Below are positions 14,048 through 22,374 of a stretch of DNA of 23,580 nucleotides, one piece after another. Each line of letters starts with the position of its first letter. Position 1 is the stretch's first letter. The DNA is from DATDRM01 sp035291705 (lineage in GTDB: Bacteria; Chloroflexota; Anaerolineae; Anaerolineales; UBA4823). A program made the translations under genes and the position numbers. Below the pieces are notes generated by a model. That model searched no databases. It was given only the letters and a program-made list of their open reading frames with translations, and was not told the origin of the DNA. The stretch lies in the NCBI GenBank assembly GCA_035291705.1, contig DATDRM010000066.1, positions 1-23,580 of the forward strand. The letters run 5' to 3'.

Positions 14048-15217
14048 ATGACCCAATTAACCCCATCTCTCTTATCACTCATCCCGCTGCCAGTGCTTAA
14101 AGTGCTCGGTCTCGGCGGAGGCGGTTGCAATGCCGTCAACCGCATGATTGAGCTGGGCATTGGCGGGGTCGAATTTATCACCGCGAATACCGACCACCAG
14201 GCGCTCCAGGCCTCGCTGGCTCCAACGAAAATCTTGCTCGGGCCGCACGTGACGCGCGGCTTGGGGGCGGGAGGGAAACCCGAAGTCGGCCAGGCTGCCG
14301 CAGAAGAGAGCGAGCGCGAGATCGCCAAATCTCTGGAAGGAGCTGACATGGTGTTCCTGACCGCCGGGATGGGTGGCGGCACCGGCACAGGTTCCATTTC
14401 CGTTGCTGCCCGCGCGGCGCGCTCCATCGGTGCAGTGACAATCGCAATCGTCACCACTCCCTTCTCATTCGAAATGGGCCGCCGCCAGCGTAACGCCGCT
14501 GAAGGCTTGGCTAACTTGCGCCCCCATACCGATACCCTGATCGCCATCCCCAATGACCGTCTGCTGTATGTCGCACCCCGCAATCTGCCCTTGGAGGTTG
14601 CCTTCCGCCTGGCCGATGATGTCCTGCGTCAAGCGGTCCAGGGCATCACCGAGCTGATCACCGAACCTGGGCTGATCAATGTCGACTTCGCGCACGTCCG
14701 CCGGTTAATGAAGCTCGGCGGTGGCGCGCTGATGTCCATCGGCCAGGGGCATGGGGAAGGCAAAGCGCGGCATGCTTTTGAACAGGCTCTCCATCACCCG
14801 CTGCTTGACTCCGTCTCGATTGATCAAGCGGCTGGGATCATCGCTAATTTCACCGGCGGGGAGGAGCTATCCCTGTTGGAAGTAAGCGAAGTCCTGACCG
14901 AGATACACAATCAGATCGGTCCGCAGGTGGAAATCGTAATGGGTGTGACACATGATGAACGCATGTCGGACCGCGCTCAGGTGATCCTGGTCGTCACGGG
15001 GTTGGGTGCGCCTTCCCTGGAAACAGTAATGCCCGGTTTTGCAGTCCAAAAAGTGATGCCATCCGTCCTCCAGGATCAGCCAGCGACTATGTCTCAATCA
15101 ATCCCCTCCCTCGTCGCCCACCCGGTCGAATCCTTACCGTTGAATTTGGCGCATACCGCCTCTAACGATCTAGATCTTCCCGCCTTCCTGCGCCGGCGAG
15201 CCCGCCTGCCGAACTAA
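14048..15217 (+). CDS. ftsZ: FtsZ homologue (tubulin-like GTPase) with altered T7 loop
   Basis: A 389-residue FtsZ-family protein. Nucleotide binding is intact: GLGGGGCNAVNRMI (21-34), NTDHQAL (47-53), TRGLGAGGKPEVG (69-81), the tubulin signature GGGTGTG (109-115), TTPFSFEMGRR (136-146) and PNDRLL (168-173). The T7 synergy loop reads N211-V-D213-F-A-H216, so the second catalytic aspartate (E. coli D212), which completes the GTPase site of the neighbouring subunit, is His. The C-terminal tail ends in DLDLPAFLRRR (374-384), the conserved peptide that in FtsZ binds membrane tethers such as FtsA or SepF. None of the usual division genes (ftsA, ftsQ, mur genes) is adjacent. It heads a co-directional gene series behind a sigma-54-type promoter, suggesting a conditional paralogue rather than the housekeeping copy. 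Whether the genome has a second ftsZ cannot be seen here. Confidence 0.93.
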   Translation: MTQLTPSLLSLIPLPVLKVLGLGGGGCNAVNRMIELGIGGVEFITANTDHQALQASLAPTKILLGPHVTRGLGAGGKPEVGQAAAEESEREIAKSLEGADMVFLTAGMGGGTGTGSISVAARAARSIGAVTIAIVTTPFSFEMGRRQRNAAEGLANLRPHTDTLIAIPNDRLLYVAPRNLPLEVAFRLADDVLRQAVQGITELITEPGLINVDFAHVRRLMKLGGGALMSIGQGHGEGKARHAFEQALHHPLLDSVSIDQAAGIIANFTGGEELSLLEVSEVLTEIHNQIGPQVEIVMGVTHDERMSDRAQVILVVTGLGAPSLETVMPGFAVQKVMPSVLQDQPATMSQSIPSLVAHPVESLPLNLAHTASNDLDLPAFLRRRARLPN

Positions 15218-15231
15218 ACCGACCTATTGCT

Positions 15232-15266
15232 TCACTCTTCACGTTTCACGAATCACGTTTCACACT
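15232..15266 (+). repeat. Short TTCAC-type direct repeats in an intergenic gap
   Basis: TCACGTTTCAC occurs twice, 14 nt apart, flanked by further TTCAC/CTTCAC units. Related units (CTTCACATTCCCCGTTTCACG) reappear around 15538-15557 before the next gene but one. The repeats are low-complexity, and their function is unknown. Confidence 0.55.
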
Positions 15267-15279
15267 TCAAGGACTGCCC

Positions 15280-15525
15280 ATGGACGCCAAACACCTCAAA
15301 TCAATCTCCTCCCAAATTTACCGCCGCTTCCCGGAAGTTGCCGGCAGCCAGCCCAAGGTGCAGGCCCAATCTGCCCCGCAAGCCAAATCCGTGAGCACCG
15401 ACCCGACCTACCTGATCACATTCCGCGGCTCGGTGAAGTCACCAGATGGCAAGTCTATCCTTCGCATCGTGCGCGTGATAGCCAGCGCCCAGGGACGCAT
15501 CCTCAAAGTCACCACCTCCCGGTAA
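15280..15525 (+). CDS. Small 81-residue protein, function unknown
   Basis: It starts at the ATG at 15280 with AAGGA 6 nt upstream, 62 nt after the FtsZ homologue and 42 nt before the next gene. It is basic, with no signal peptide or membrane segment. Residues about 1-18 are helical (MDAKHLKSISSQIYRRFPEV), about 19-40 a Gln/Ala/Ser-rich linker, and 42-81 a predicted beta-rich domain (TYLITFRGSVKSPDGKSILR, then IVRVIASAQGRILKVTTSR). I do not recognise the family. Its place directly after the FtsZ homologue makes a partner or regulator of that filament a reasonable guess, nothing more. Normal codon use and a good ribosome site support it being a real gene. Confidence 0.7.
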   Translation: MDAKHLKSISSQIYRRFPEVAGSQPKVQAQSAPQAKSVSTDPTYLITFRGSVKSPDGKSILRIVRVIASAQGRILKVTTSR

Positions 15526-15567
15526 ACAGACCTCATGCTTCACATTCCCCGTTTCACGCTTCCATCG

Positions 15568-16443
15568 ATGAACCTCAAATACCTCCCTATGCGCGTCGAA
15601 CTCAGTTTCTGGCATTTCGTCATTGGACTGCTGACTGAATCGCGCGGCATTCAATCACTGATTGCTTGGGTTATCAATGATCTTACGCCGCGCCTGACTG
15701 TCTTCATGCGCACATTCAATTGGAGACGCGCCCTGGGCTGGGTTACAAGCGCCCTGGTCTTAAGTATTATCCTCGGGCAGGGGGATAATTCTCGATTCCA
15801 GGGTCTGGCGATCCCGGGCTTCTCACCGGTCCCCCTGTCACCCCCTGCTACTGGCCAGCGAAACCTGTTGGTGATCGGCATCGATGATTTGTCTTCACCT
15901 TCGCCGCGCCTGGAAAGCGTCTGGTTGGTCAGCTTCTTCCCGGGCCAGTCCACTTTCACTTTATTTCCAATCTATCCCGATATTCTCGAGAACAATAAAT
16001 CGGATCACGAGGCCCTGGCAAAGGATTTTTCCCTTGACGCTAATGACACACCAAACCAGGCTTTCTTTGACCTCTTGGGACAAGAAACCTGGTGGAACAA
16101 CTACCTGGTGATCGATGAAGCAGGGTGGGCTGCCATTCTGGATTTCCTCGGAGGCGTGGTCATTGACGGTCGCCTGCTAGATGGGTCAGGCGCTCCTGTT
16201 TCCCTGACGCTTTGGGATGATCCGTCCGCTTCGGCCGGCGGTCAGGCCGCGTTACTGCAAGCTGCCTGCCTTCGAGCCGCCTCTCTCCATCAGGAAGAGG
16301 TGATCCAGGGATTAAGCCTGCTCGCGCCTCACCTGCGAAGCGACCTGGACCTTACCCAAGCCCCTCAGGACTGGTCGACCGAGCCAGGCAGCCGCCTCGG
16401 TCTGCATTGTGAGTTCCCCCTTACCTCTTCCCTTGAACCTTAA
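15568..16443 (+). CDS. Membrane-anchored, LytR-CpsA-Psr-like protein with degenerate catalytic site
   Basis: A 291-residue protein from the ATG at 15568. The frame extends to an ATG at 15535, but the extra eleven residues are encoded by the TTCAC-type repeat, so the later start is preferred; neither has a clear ribosome site. Residues about 55-71 (ALGWVTSALVLSIILGQ) are one membrane helix, with about 50 cytoplasmic residues before it. Residues about 97-200 follow the outline of the LCP (LytR-CpsA-Psr) phosphotransferase fold: QRNLLVIGIDD, SVWLVSFFPGQSTFTLFPIYPD, NNYLVIDEAGWAAILDFLGGVVID. LCP enzymes attach polymers to the cell wall using Asp and Arg residues in an R-x-D-T and a P-R-D motif. 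Here those read ESVW and YPD, so catalysis is doubtful. A structural or binding role in the envelope is inferred. The next gene begins 9 nt downstream. Confidence 0.7.
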   Translation: MNLKYLPMRVELSFWHFVIGLLTESRGIQSLIAWVINDLTPRLTVFMRTFNWRRALGWVTSALVLSIILGQGDNSRFQGLAIPGFSPVPLSPPATGQRNLLVIGIDDLSSPSPRLESVWLVSFFPGQSTFTLFPIYPDILENNKSDHEALAKDFSLDANDTPNQAFFDLLGQETWWNNYLVIDEAGWAAILDFLGGVVIDGRLLDGSGAPVSLTLWDDPSASAGGQAALLQAACLRAASLHQEEVIQGLSLLAPHLRSDLDLTQAPQDWSTEPGSRLGLHCEFPLTSSLEP

Positions 16444-16452
16444 GGAGCCAAC

Positions 16453-16794
16453 ATGACTGTGATTCCCTTGCTCGAAATAAAACTTGCCATGGCGCTGGGC
16501 CTCTTTTTGTTTGGAGGGATCGCCCTCATCATTGGCGTATTTATCCTGGTAGCCCGCTCGACTGGTCGGGAGGTGCGTAACCTGGCAAACCAGACCGCTC
16601 AACTGGCAAAAAAGGGGCTGGCCGAGGAAGTCGCCGGCCTGATCGGCAATGCCACCTCATTGTTGAGCGCTACTAACGATCTGGTACGCACGACCTCTGG
16701 AGTTGGGGTGTTCCTCTCTGTCCTGGGCTTTATCCTGATGGTCGCCTCCTGTTGGCTGATCCTGAGGGTTGAACCTACCAATATTCCATTTTAA
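16453..16794 (+). CDS. Small two-helix membrane protein, function unknown
   Basis: A 113-residue protein with AGGAG 5 nt before the ATG at 16453; the site overlaps the stop codon of the previous gene, implying coupling. Residues about 10-34 (KLAMALGLFLFGGIALIIGV onward) and about 84-106 (GVFLSVLGFILMVASCWLIL) are membrane helices. Between them lies an amphipathic helical stretch of about 50 residues (REVRNLANQTAQLAKKGLAE, then LIGNATSLLSATNDLVRTTS) that could form a coiled coil. With two helices both ends are on the same side. No enzyme motif is present. Position between the LCP-like protein and the giant TPR protein suggests a membrane anchor within an assembly. I do not recognise the family. 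Confidence 0.75.
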   Translation: MTVIPLLEIKLAMALGLFLFGGIALIIGVFILVARSTGREVRNLANQTAQLAKKGLAEEVAGLIGNATSLLSATNDLVRTTSGVGVFLSVLGFILMVASCWLILRVEPTNIPF

Positions 16795-16815
16795 TTATTC
16801 GACCGCGGTGAACTC

Positions 16816-19800
16816 ATGGCCGACCACTCTACCCTCATCGTAGCTCTAAAAGCCAACCTGCCGGAATCCTCCTGGCCCTGGGTGATCTGTGCATTGCGCC
16901 AGGATGCTTTGGTCTGGGCCGCCTTGCAGGAGCCTGCCTTAGTCGAGAAGGCAATTTCCAGCCTGGCTGGTAAGCCTGAAGCCTGGAGCCCTGCTGTCCT
17001 GGCATCTCTGTCGCTTGATCAACCCCTTCAACCGGATGGCATCCTGCGCCACAAAGCATTGCAGGCGTATGAACAATTGATCCGGAAAGGGCCTGCAGTA
17101 ACTGGTGGACCTGACCTAAACCTGGCTAATGCAGGGCTGCTGGCCCTCGCCTTGTGCGAACATCGGCACCTCTCCAGTTCCTGGTCGGATCTGACCAGCG
17201 ATCTAAGCCTGGTCCCGGTAGATAGTCCAAGCTTCTTCACCACCTGGTCCACGCCTCTGGCGGTCATTTTTGGGCTGGCTGGCGATCCCATTGACCTGCT
17301 GAAGGTCCTGGTCTCGGCTGGGTCTCCGCCTGCGTTGTTCAATCTGGTGCTGCACGCTGTATTGAGCAATCCGCTCCCTCCCGCCAGGCAGGAGCAAATC
17401 CTGTTCTCCCTCCTGACCGACCTGGATCTTCCGGAAAGCGCCTCCCTGATCCGCCCGCTTAACCTACACCGGCCTGAGATGGCCGTTCGCTTGGCTCGTC
17501 AGTGGCTAAAACTCCACCCAGCGCTTCCGGCTTCTCCTCAGGTTAACTATGCCAATATTCAAATCGATCAGCTAGCCGGCCAGCTCTTCCAGGCAGACAT
17601 GCATGCCTATGCCGGCCAGCTTGATCAGTCCGCCTCACTCCGCTCTTCAGCCTTGGGACAGGTGAACAAAATTCAGGTTGAAATCGCCAGCCAGTTGGCA
17701 GACGCCGTCGTTGCCAATGGCGACATTCAGGCTTCCCTGAAAATCTGGCAAGAGGTTTTCTCCAAGTCGAATGGAGCGGTTCCACCCAACAGTCTTCTTT
17801 TCGGACTTTTAGAGAATGGCCAATCAGAGGCTGTTCTCGAGCTCCTGCCGAAGGACGACATAAACGTTGCACAACCCGCTCAACAGCTCGCTAATGCATA
17901 CCTGGCTGCGCAAAAGGGAGATCTCTCTAATGCTCGTCACGCTGCCCACCAGGTTCTCTACTCCCTGGAAGAACAGCTCGGCATACCCGCCAATGGACAG
18001 ACGGGGACTCCATCTGGTGATATTTCATGTTACCCGCAGCACGGTTCCCTGGAACCCTTGCTCAATCGCCTGGTTACCCTCCTGCTCGATCTGTCCTCTC
18101 CGGCTGAGGCCTTGCGGGCTGCCCGTCTGGCACACGCCTTGAGCCCTAACGATATAAAAACGCTCACCAGCCTGGCTCTTGCCTCCCGACTGGCAGGTGA
18201 ACCTGGAATAGCAGTCCAGGCTGCGCACCTGGCCGTTATTCTCGAACCAAAGAACCCAGAACTCCGCCGTCAGCTGGCTGAAAGCCTTGAATCTGTTGGC
18301 GAGTGGTCTTCGGCCCTCGCTGAACGGAGGGCAGTGCTGGATCCACGCTTTGCCTCCCCAAGGGATCCTTCCTGGCCCTTGCCACCTGACTGGCATGCCC
18401 TGGCGTATTGCGCCTTGCAGGTTGGTGATCCACAGGGGGCGATAGCAGCCTGTCAAAACGCCCTCGTACAAAATCCTGAAGATGGGCTGGCCCAGGCTGC
18501 TTATGGAGAAGCATTGGTAGCCCTGGGAGATGAGCGGCAGGCCTTGGAGCACTTCCGCCTGGCAACTCAACAAGCTCCCCACCAGGCAGCTCCCTGGCTT
18601 TCCCTTGCTAACGCCTACCAACGTGCTGGACAGGCAGTGAAAGCTATCGAAACTCTGTCTGCCGCCTCCCACGCCGTCCCGGATGACCCGAAGGTTCATC
18701 TGGCATTGGCGGAAGCTCACCTTACCAGAAACTCCCCTACTCAGGCGCAGACCAGCCTGCAGCACGCCCACGAATTAGTCGCTGCATCCAGGCAATGGGC
18801 GCTCCCGCGGGGTTCCAGGGGTGGGTCACCCCCAGCCAGCGCTGCCTCAACCTGGGATCGCGATCTGCGCTGCCGCATCGCCTTGCTCTACGGCCAAACC
18901 CTCACCCAACTTGGTCATCCGGACCAGGCCTGCCAGGTCTACGCGAGCGCATACCAGGCTTACCCGGCTTACCCGGGGCTGGCTTATGCCTACGCACACA
19001 CTTTGCTCGAGCTGGGTGAGCATAACGCCGCCCTCGCCCCATTAGTTGTTACTTTAGCTTCAGAGCCGAAGGATCCCGCTCCCTACCTGGACTACGCCAA
19101 CGCCCTGCTGGCTGTTCAGGAACAACCTGAAGAGGCGGTGCGCGCCCTTCAAAAGGTGCTCGTCATTTCGGATGAACTGATCGCCAGCAGCGGTAGCGAT
19201 ACGGGATTTATCAAAACCCGCATGACAGCCCAAGCCTTGTTGGCCGAAGCGCTGGAAGCCAGTGGCCAGCTGGAAGAAGCTTTAAAAGCATATTCACACG
19301 CTCTTGAGAGCAGTCTTTCAACCGATGCTACCTGGCGAATTCGCCTTTCGCTTGGCATGGCGCGCGTCGCTCTCCGTCTCGGTCAGGCTGAGATCGCCAT
19401 TGCCGCGCTCCAGGAGATCAATGTCCCCGATGGACTGCACCCACAGGTCTCCCGCATCCTATCCGAGGCCTATGCCGCCATCCACCTGCCCGAAGAAGCT
19501 TTACAAGCTGCTCGCACCGCGGTTGAGCTGGCCCCGGACGATGTCGTCATGCTCGCCTGGTTTGCCGATCAAGCCCTAATCCTTGGCGCACGCAAAGAAG
19601 CCACTTCCGCCCTCACCCGCGCCGTGCAGCTCGATCCTAAGCGCATCAACCTGCTGATCCGCCTGGGAGAGGTGTTTTCCCAATCTGGAGATACCGAAGC
19701 TGCAGTAGAGGCATACCACCAGGTGTTGGCTAGCCCAACCGCTCAATCCGAACACCTTTATCAAGTTGCGCTTCAAATGTTGGAACTGGGTGATATCTCC

Positions 19801-22365
19801 CATGCCATCCAATGCCTGGAACGCGCCATTCAACAGCAACCGAACCCTCCATCTGTTCTTTTGCGCGACCTGGCCGCTGCCTACCAGCAGGAGGGTGACC
19901 TCCAGCGCGCCCTGGAGACCCTGGATCGCGCCATCCATCTAGAACCTGATGATCCTGCAATGCATTCCCTTAAAGCGGACCTTCTGCTTCTGCTGGATCG
20001 TCCCCAGGCTGCCCAAGCTTGCCTGGAACACGCCCTCAACCTGCATCCTCGGGATGCAAACATTCACCAACGCATGGCTTCCTTATTGCGTTCTCAGGGT
20101 GACCTCAGCAATGCTCTTAACCACGCCGGACAATCGGTTAAAAGCTACATGCCAGACGACTTCAGCCTGCAAGCGTTGGCTTCGCGTGCCTTCTCCGCTG
20201 ACCTGGCGCGTGCCATCCTCCAACCTGACGAGGCGCGCGCCTTCCTTGGCGCTCTGCCTCCGGCGACCGGGCTATCGCTGCGCTCAGGCGGATCTCATCC
20301 TCCGACAGACACTTATCGCGACGCACAACTCACAAACTATTTTTGCATATTCGCCGAACTGGCCCTCGACCAGGATGAAGAAATCACTGCCGCCGATGCC
20401 CTGACAATGGGGTATGAAATCGCCTCGGAGCACCCCCGCCTTCAGGCACTTCAGGCTCGCCTCGCCCACCGCCGCGGGGATCACACCACAACCCTGGCAA
20501 GCCTTCAGGCGGCTGTCGTAGCCATCGATCTGCAGGTCTCCGACACCTTGGGGTTAGCGCTGGCTGCAATGGATCTCGGAGAATGGGATATTGCGCTCGA
20601 ATTTTCCCACCGCGCCTCTGCTACCACGCCCTGCGAACCCTTCTCTCATCTGCTGGTTGTCCGCGGGCTGGTCTCCCGCGCCGAATACCAACGTCTTTGC
20701 GCAGCTTTGGAGGTGACAAATCATGCCCCGGGATCGATCGCTCTTGCTGAAGAGGCCCATCAGGCCTTTTCAGCCGCCATCCAGTCAACCCTGGACTGCC
20801 TACCAGAAGGCATCTCTTCCGAGCCACCGCTGCTCATTCGCCGCTGGCGAGCTCGTGGTCAGGCGGTCTTCCAGCCGGATAGCGCCAGTCTCGCCGATCT
20901 GAAAGATTTACCAGCTGACCCAGTTGATCAGGCAGCTTATATCGCGGCCTTGTCACTCTCCGGAGACCTTCCTGCCATTAGTGAGATCTATAAAAATTGG
21001 TGTGACAAATCTTGTGATACTCTGGTTCACCATCTCTTACACGCTCAGTATGCCCTGGCGATTGGGTTCAAAGGGCGGCGGCAGGAAGACATGGATAACG
21101 CTATCGGCGCGGCCCACGCTGCCATCGATCAATTGTCCAACCAGCCACTTTACCACACCTTGTTAGCTCGCCTGGCACAGTGTGCTGAAGACGAGGTGAC
21201 TGCGCAGAGCGCCATTCAAACTGCGCTGGCAATCTGGCCGGAAGAGCCGCGCTGGCATACCCTGGCTGCTGAGCTATACCAGTCAACCGGAGATCTGCCC
21301 TCCGCCATAACCCACCTGGAAAAAGCCATCGGCCTTGAGCCGATGCATTTCCCTCATCACCTGGCATTGGGAGAGGCTTATTTGCAACTCGGCAAACCAA
21401 TTCAAGCGGTCCAGGCGATGGAACAAGCTGCCCAGATCCAGCCGCAGCGATTTGAACCTTACTTATCTCTTGCCCAGGCTTACTATGCTTCAGGTGATTT
21501 GGCTAATGCTGCCAAGAACGCCGAACGCGCCATTTCAGTCGCCCCCGGTCAAGCCTCTCCGCTCTTACTGAGAGCCGAGATCGCCTTGCAGATGGGTGAT
21601 CCTCACACTGCACACGAGCGCGCGGCGGTTGCACTGCGCCTAAACCTTGAGGATCCCTCAGCCCTGCACGTGCTCGGGCGCGCTCTGGATCAGCTCGGCC
21701 GCCATCGCGAAGCCCTGGAAGTTGTAGAAAAAGCCATCCCGCTCGCCGCCAACCCACTCCCACTCCTGCTTGAACGGGTTCAGTTGCTCAAGAGCGCGCA
21801 GGATACCGAAACCGCCCTGTCCGCCCTCAAGGAACTCGCTGGCCAGTACCCGGACGAACCGGACGTCTTGGCCCGGCTGGCGATCTCCCATGCTGATGCA
21901 GGTCAGCGAGAGGAGGCTATTCTTTACGCCCAACGCGCCCTGCGGGGTGGCTCCAAACGCCTCAAAACCGGCGCTCAAGCCCACCTGCACCACCTCCTGG
22001 GTGGCCTGCTCCGCCAGACTGGACAGCTCGACCAGGCCATTCACCAGCTCAGCGAAGCCACCCGTCTGGTTCCCGATCAACTTGAACCCTATCTGGACCT
22101 GGGGGGTACGCAGCAGGAGCGCCGCCAACATACCCTGGCCCTCCAGACTTACCAAAAGGCCATCGCCATCGCCCCCAATGATCCCCGTCCGTATTTCCAG
22201 GCAGCTCTGGCTCATAAAGCTTGCCGCGATTACCAGGAATCCGAGAGCATGTTGCGCCGCGCAGCTGAGTTAGCACCCGACGACCTCGCCATCCACCGCC
22301 AGCTGGCTGCCCTCGTCGCTCTCAACCTGGTTCACAACCGCCGCCCTGTCCCTCTGGATGTCTAG
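16816..22365 (+). CDS. Giant TPR-repeat protein (1849 residues)
   Basis: It starts at the ATG at 16816, 21 nt after the membrane-protein gene; the nearest purine-rich ribosome site is weak (GGTGA). Residues about 1-430 are helical with few clear repeats. From about 430 to the end I count some 33 TPR second-helix signatures of the form A..x..A......P, for example LQRALETLDRAIHLEPDD, LPSAITHLEKAIGLEP and HTLALQTYQKAIAIAPND. TPR arrays form superhelical protein-binding scaffolds. No signal peptide, membrane helix or catalytic domain is visible, so a cytoplasmic scaffold is inferred. Two short Gly/Ser/Pro insertions interrupt the array (near 18808-18838 and 20272-20310). The frame is intact throughout. 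It probably shares a transcript with the FtsZ homologue. Confidence 0.9.
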   Translation: MADHSTLIVALKANLPESSWPWVICALRQDALVWAALQEPALVEKAISSLAGKPEAWSPAVLASLSLDQPLQPDGILRHKALQAYEQLIRKGPAVTGGPDLNLANAGLLALALCEHRHLSSSWSDLTSDLSLVPVDSPSFFTTWSTPLAVIFGLAGDPIDLLKVLVSAGSPPALFNLVLHAVLSNPLPPARQEQILFSLLTDLDLPESASLIRPLNLHRPEMAVRLARQWLKLHPALPASPQVNYANIQIDQLAGQLFQADMHAYAGQLDQSASLRSSALGQVNKIQVEIASQLADAVVANGDIQASLKIWQEVFSKSNGAVPPNSLLFGLLENGQSEAVLELLPKDDINVAQPAQQLANAYLAAQKGDLSNARHAAHQVLYSLEEQLGIPANGQTGTPSGDISCYPQHGSLEPLLNRLVTLLLDLSSPAEALRAARLAHALSPNDIKTLTSLALASRLAGEPGIAVQAAHLAVILEPKNPELRRQLAESLESVGEWSSALAERRAVLDPRFASPRDPSWPLPPDWHALAYCALQVGDPQGAIAACQNALVQNPEDGLAQAAYGEALVALGDERQALEHFRLATQQAPHQAAPWLSLANAYQRAGQAVKAIETLSAASHAVPDDPKVHLALAEAHLTRNSPTQAQTSLQHAHELVAASRQWALPRGSRGGSPPASAASTWDRDLRCRIALLYGQTLTQLGHPDQACQVYASAYQAYPAYPGLAYAYAHTLLELGEHNAALAPLVVTLASEPKDPAPYLDYANALLAVQEQPEEAVRALQKVLVISDELIASSGSDTGFIKTRMTAQALLAEALEASGQLEEALKAYSHALESSLSTDATWRIRLSLGMARVALRLGQAEIAIAALQEINVPDGLHPQVSRILSEAYAAIHLPEEALQAARTAVELAPDDVVMLAWFADQALILGARKEATSALTRAVQLDPKRINLLIRLGEVFSQSGDTEAAVEAYHQVLASPTAQSEHLYQVALQMLELGDISHAIQCLERAIQQQPNPPSVLLRDLAAAYQQEGDLQRALETLDRAIHLEPDDPAMHSLKADLLLLLDRPQAAQACLEHALNLHPRDANIHQRMASLLRSQGDLSNALNHAGQSVKSYMPDDFSLQALASRAFSADLARAILQPDEARAFLGALPPATGLSLRSGGSHPPTDTYRDAQLTNYFCIFAELALDQDEEITAADALTMGYEIASEHPRLQALQARLAHRRGDHTTTLASLQAAVVAIDLQVSDTLGLALAAMDLGEWDIALEFSHRASATTPCEPFSHLLVVRGLVSRAEYQRLCAALEVTNHAPGSIALAEEAHQAFSAAIQSTLDCLPEGISSEPPLLIRRWRARGQAVFQPDSASLADLKDLPADPVDQAAYIAALSLSGDLPAISEIYKNWCDKSCDTLVHHLLHAQYALAIGFKGRRQEDMDNAIGAAHAAIDQLSNQPLYHTLLARLAQCAEDEVTAQSAIQTALAIWPEEPRWHTLAAELYQSTGDLPSAITHLEKAIGLEPMHFPHHLALGEAYLQLGKPIQAVQAMEQAAQIQPQRFEPYLSLAQAYYASGDLANAAKNAERAISVAPGQASPLLLRAEIALQMGDPHTAHERAAVALRLNLEDPSALHVLGRALDQLGRHREALEVVEKAIPLAANPLPLLLERVQLLKSAQDTETALSALKELAGQYPDEPDVLARLAISHADAGQREEAILYAQRALRGGSKRLKTGAQAHLHHLLGGLLRQTGQLDQAIHQLSEATRLVPDQLEPYLDLGGTQQERRQHTLALQTYQKAIAIAPNDPRPYFQAALAHKACRDYQESESMLRRAAELAPDDLAIHRQLAALVALNLVHNRRPVPLDV

Positions 22366-22374
22366 CCCTGTCCT

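Noticed and set aside
15535..15567. Upstream ATG of the LCP-like gene
   Set aside because: The added residues are translated TTCAC-type repeat; the ATG at 15568 starts the non-repeat protein sequence.
18025..18771. 248-residue minus-strand frame inside the giant TPR gene
   Set aside because: It is an antisense shadow; the plus-strand TPR pattern is continuous through the region.
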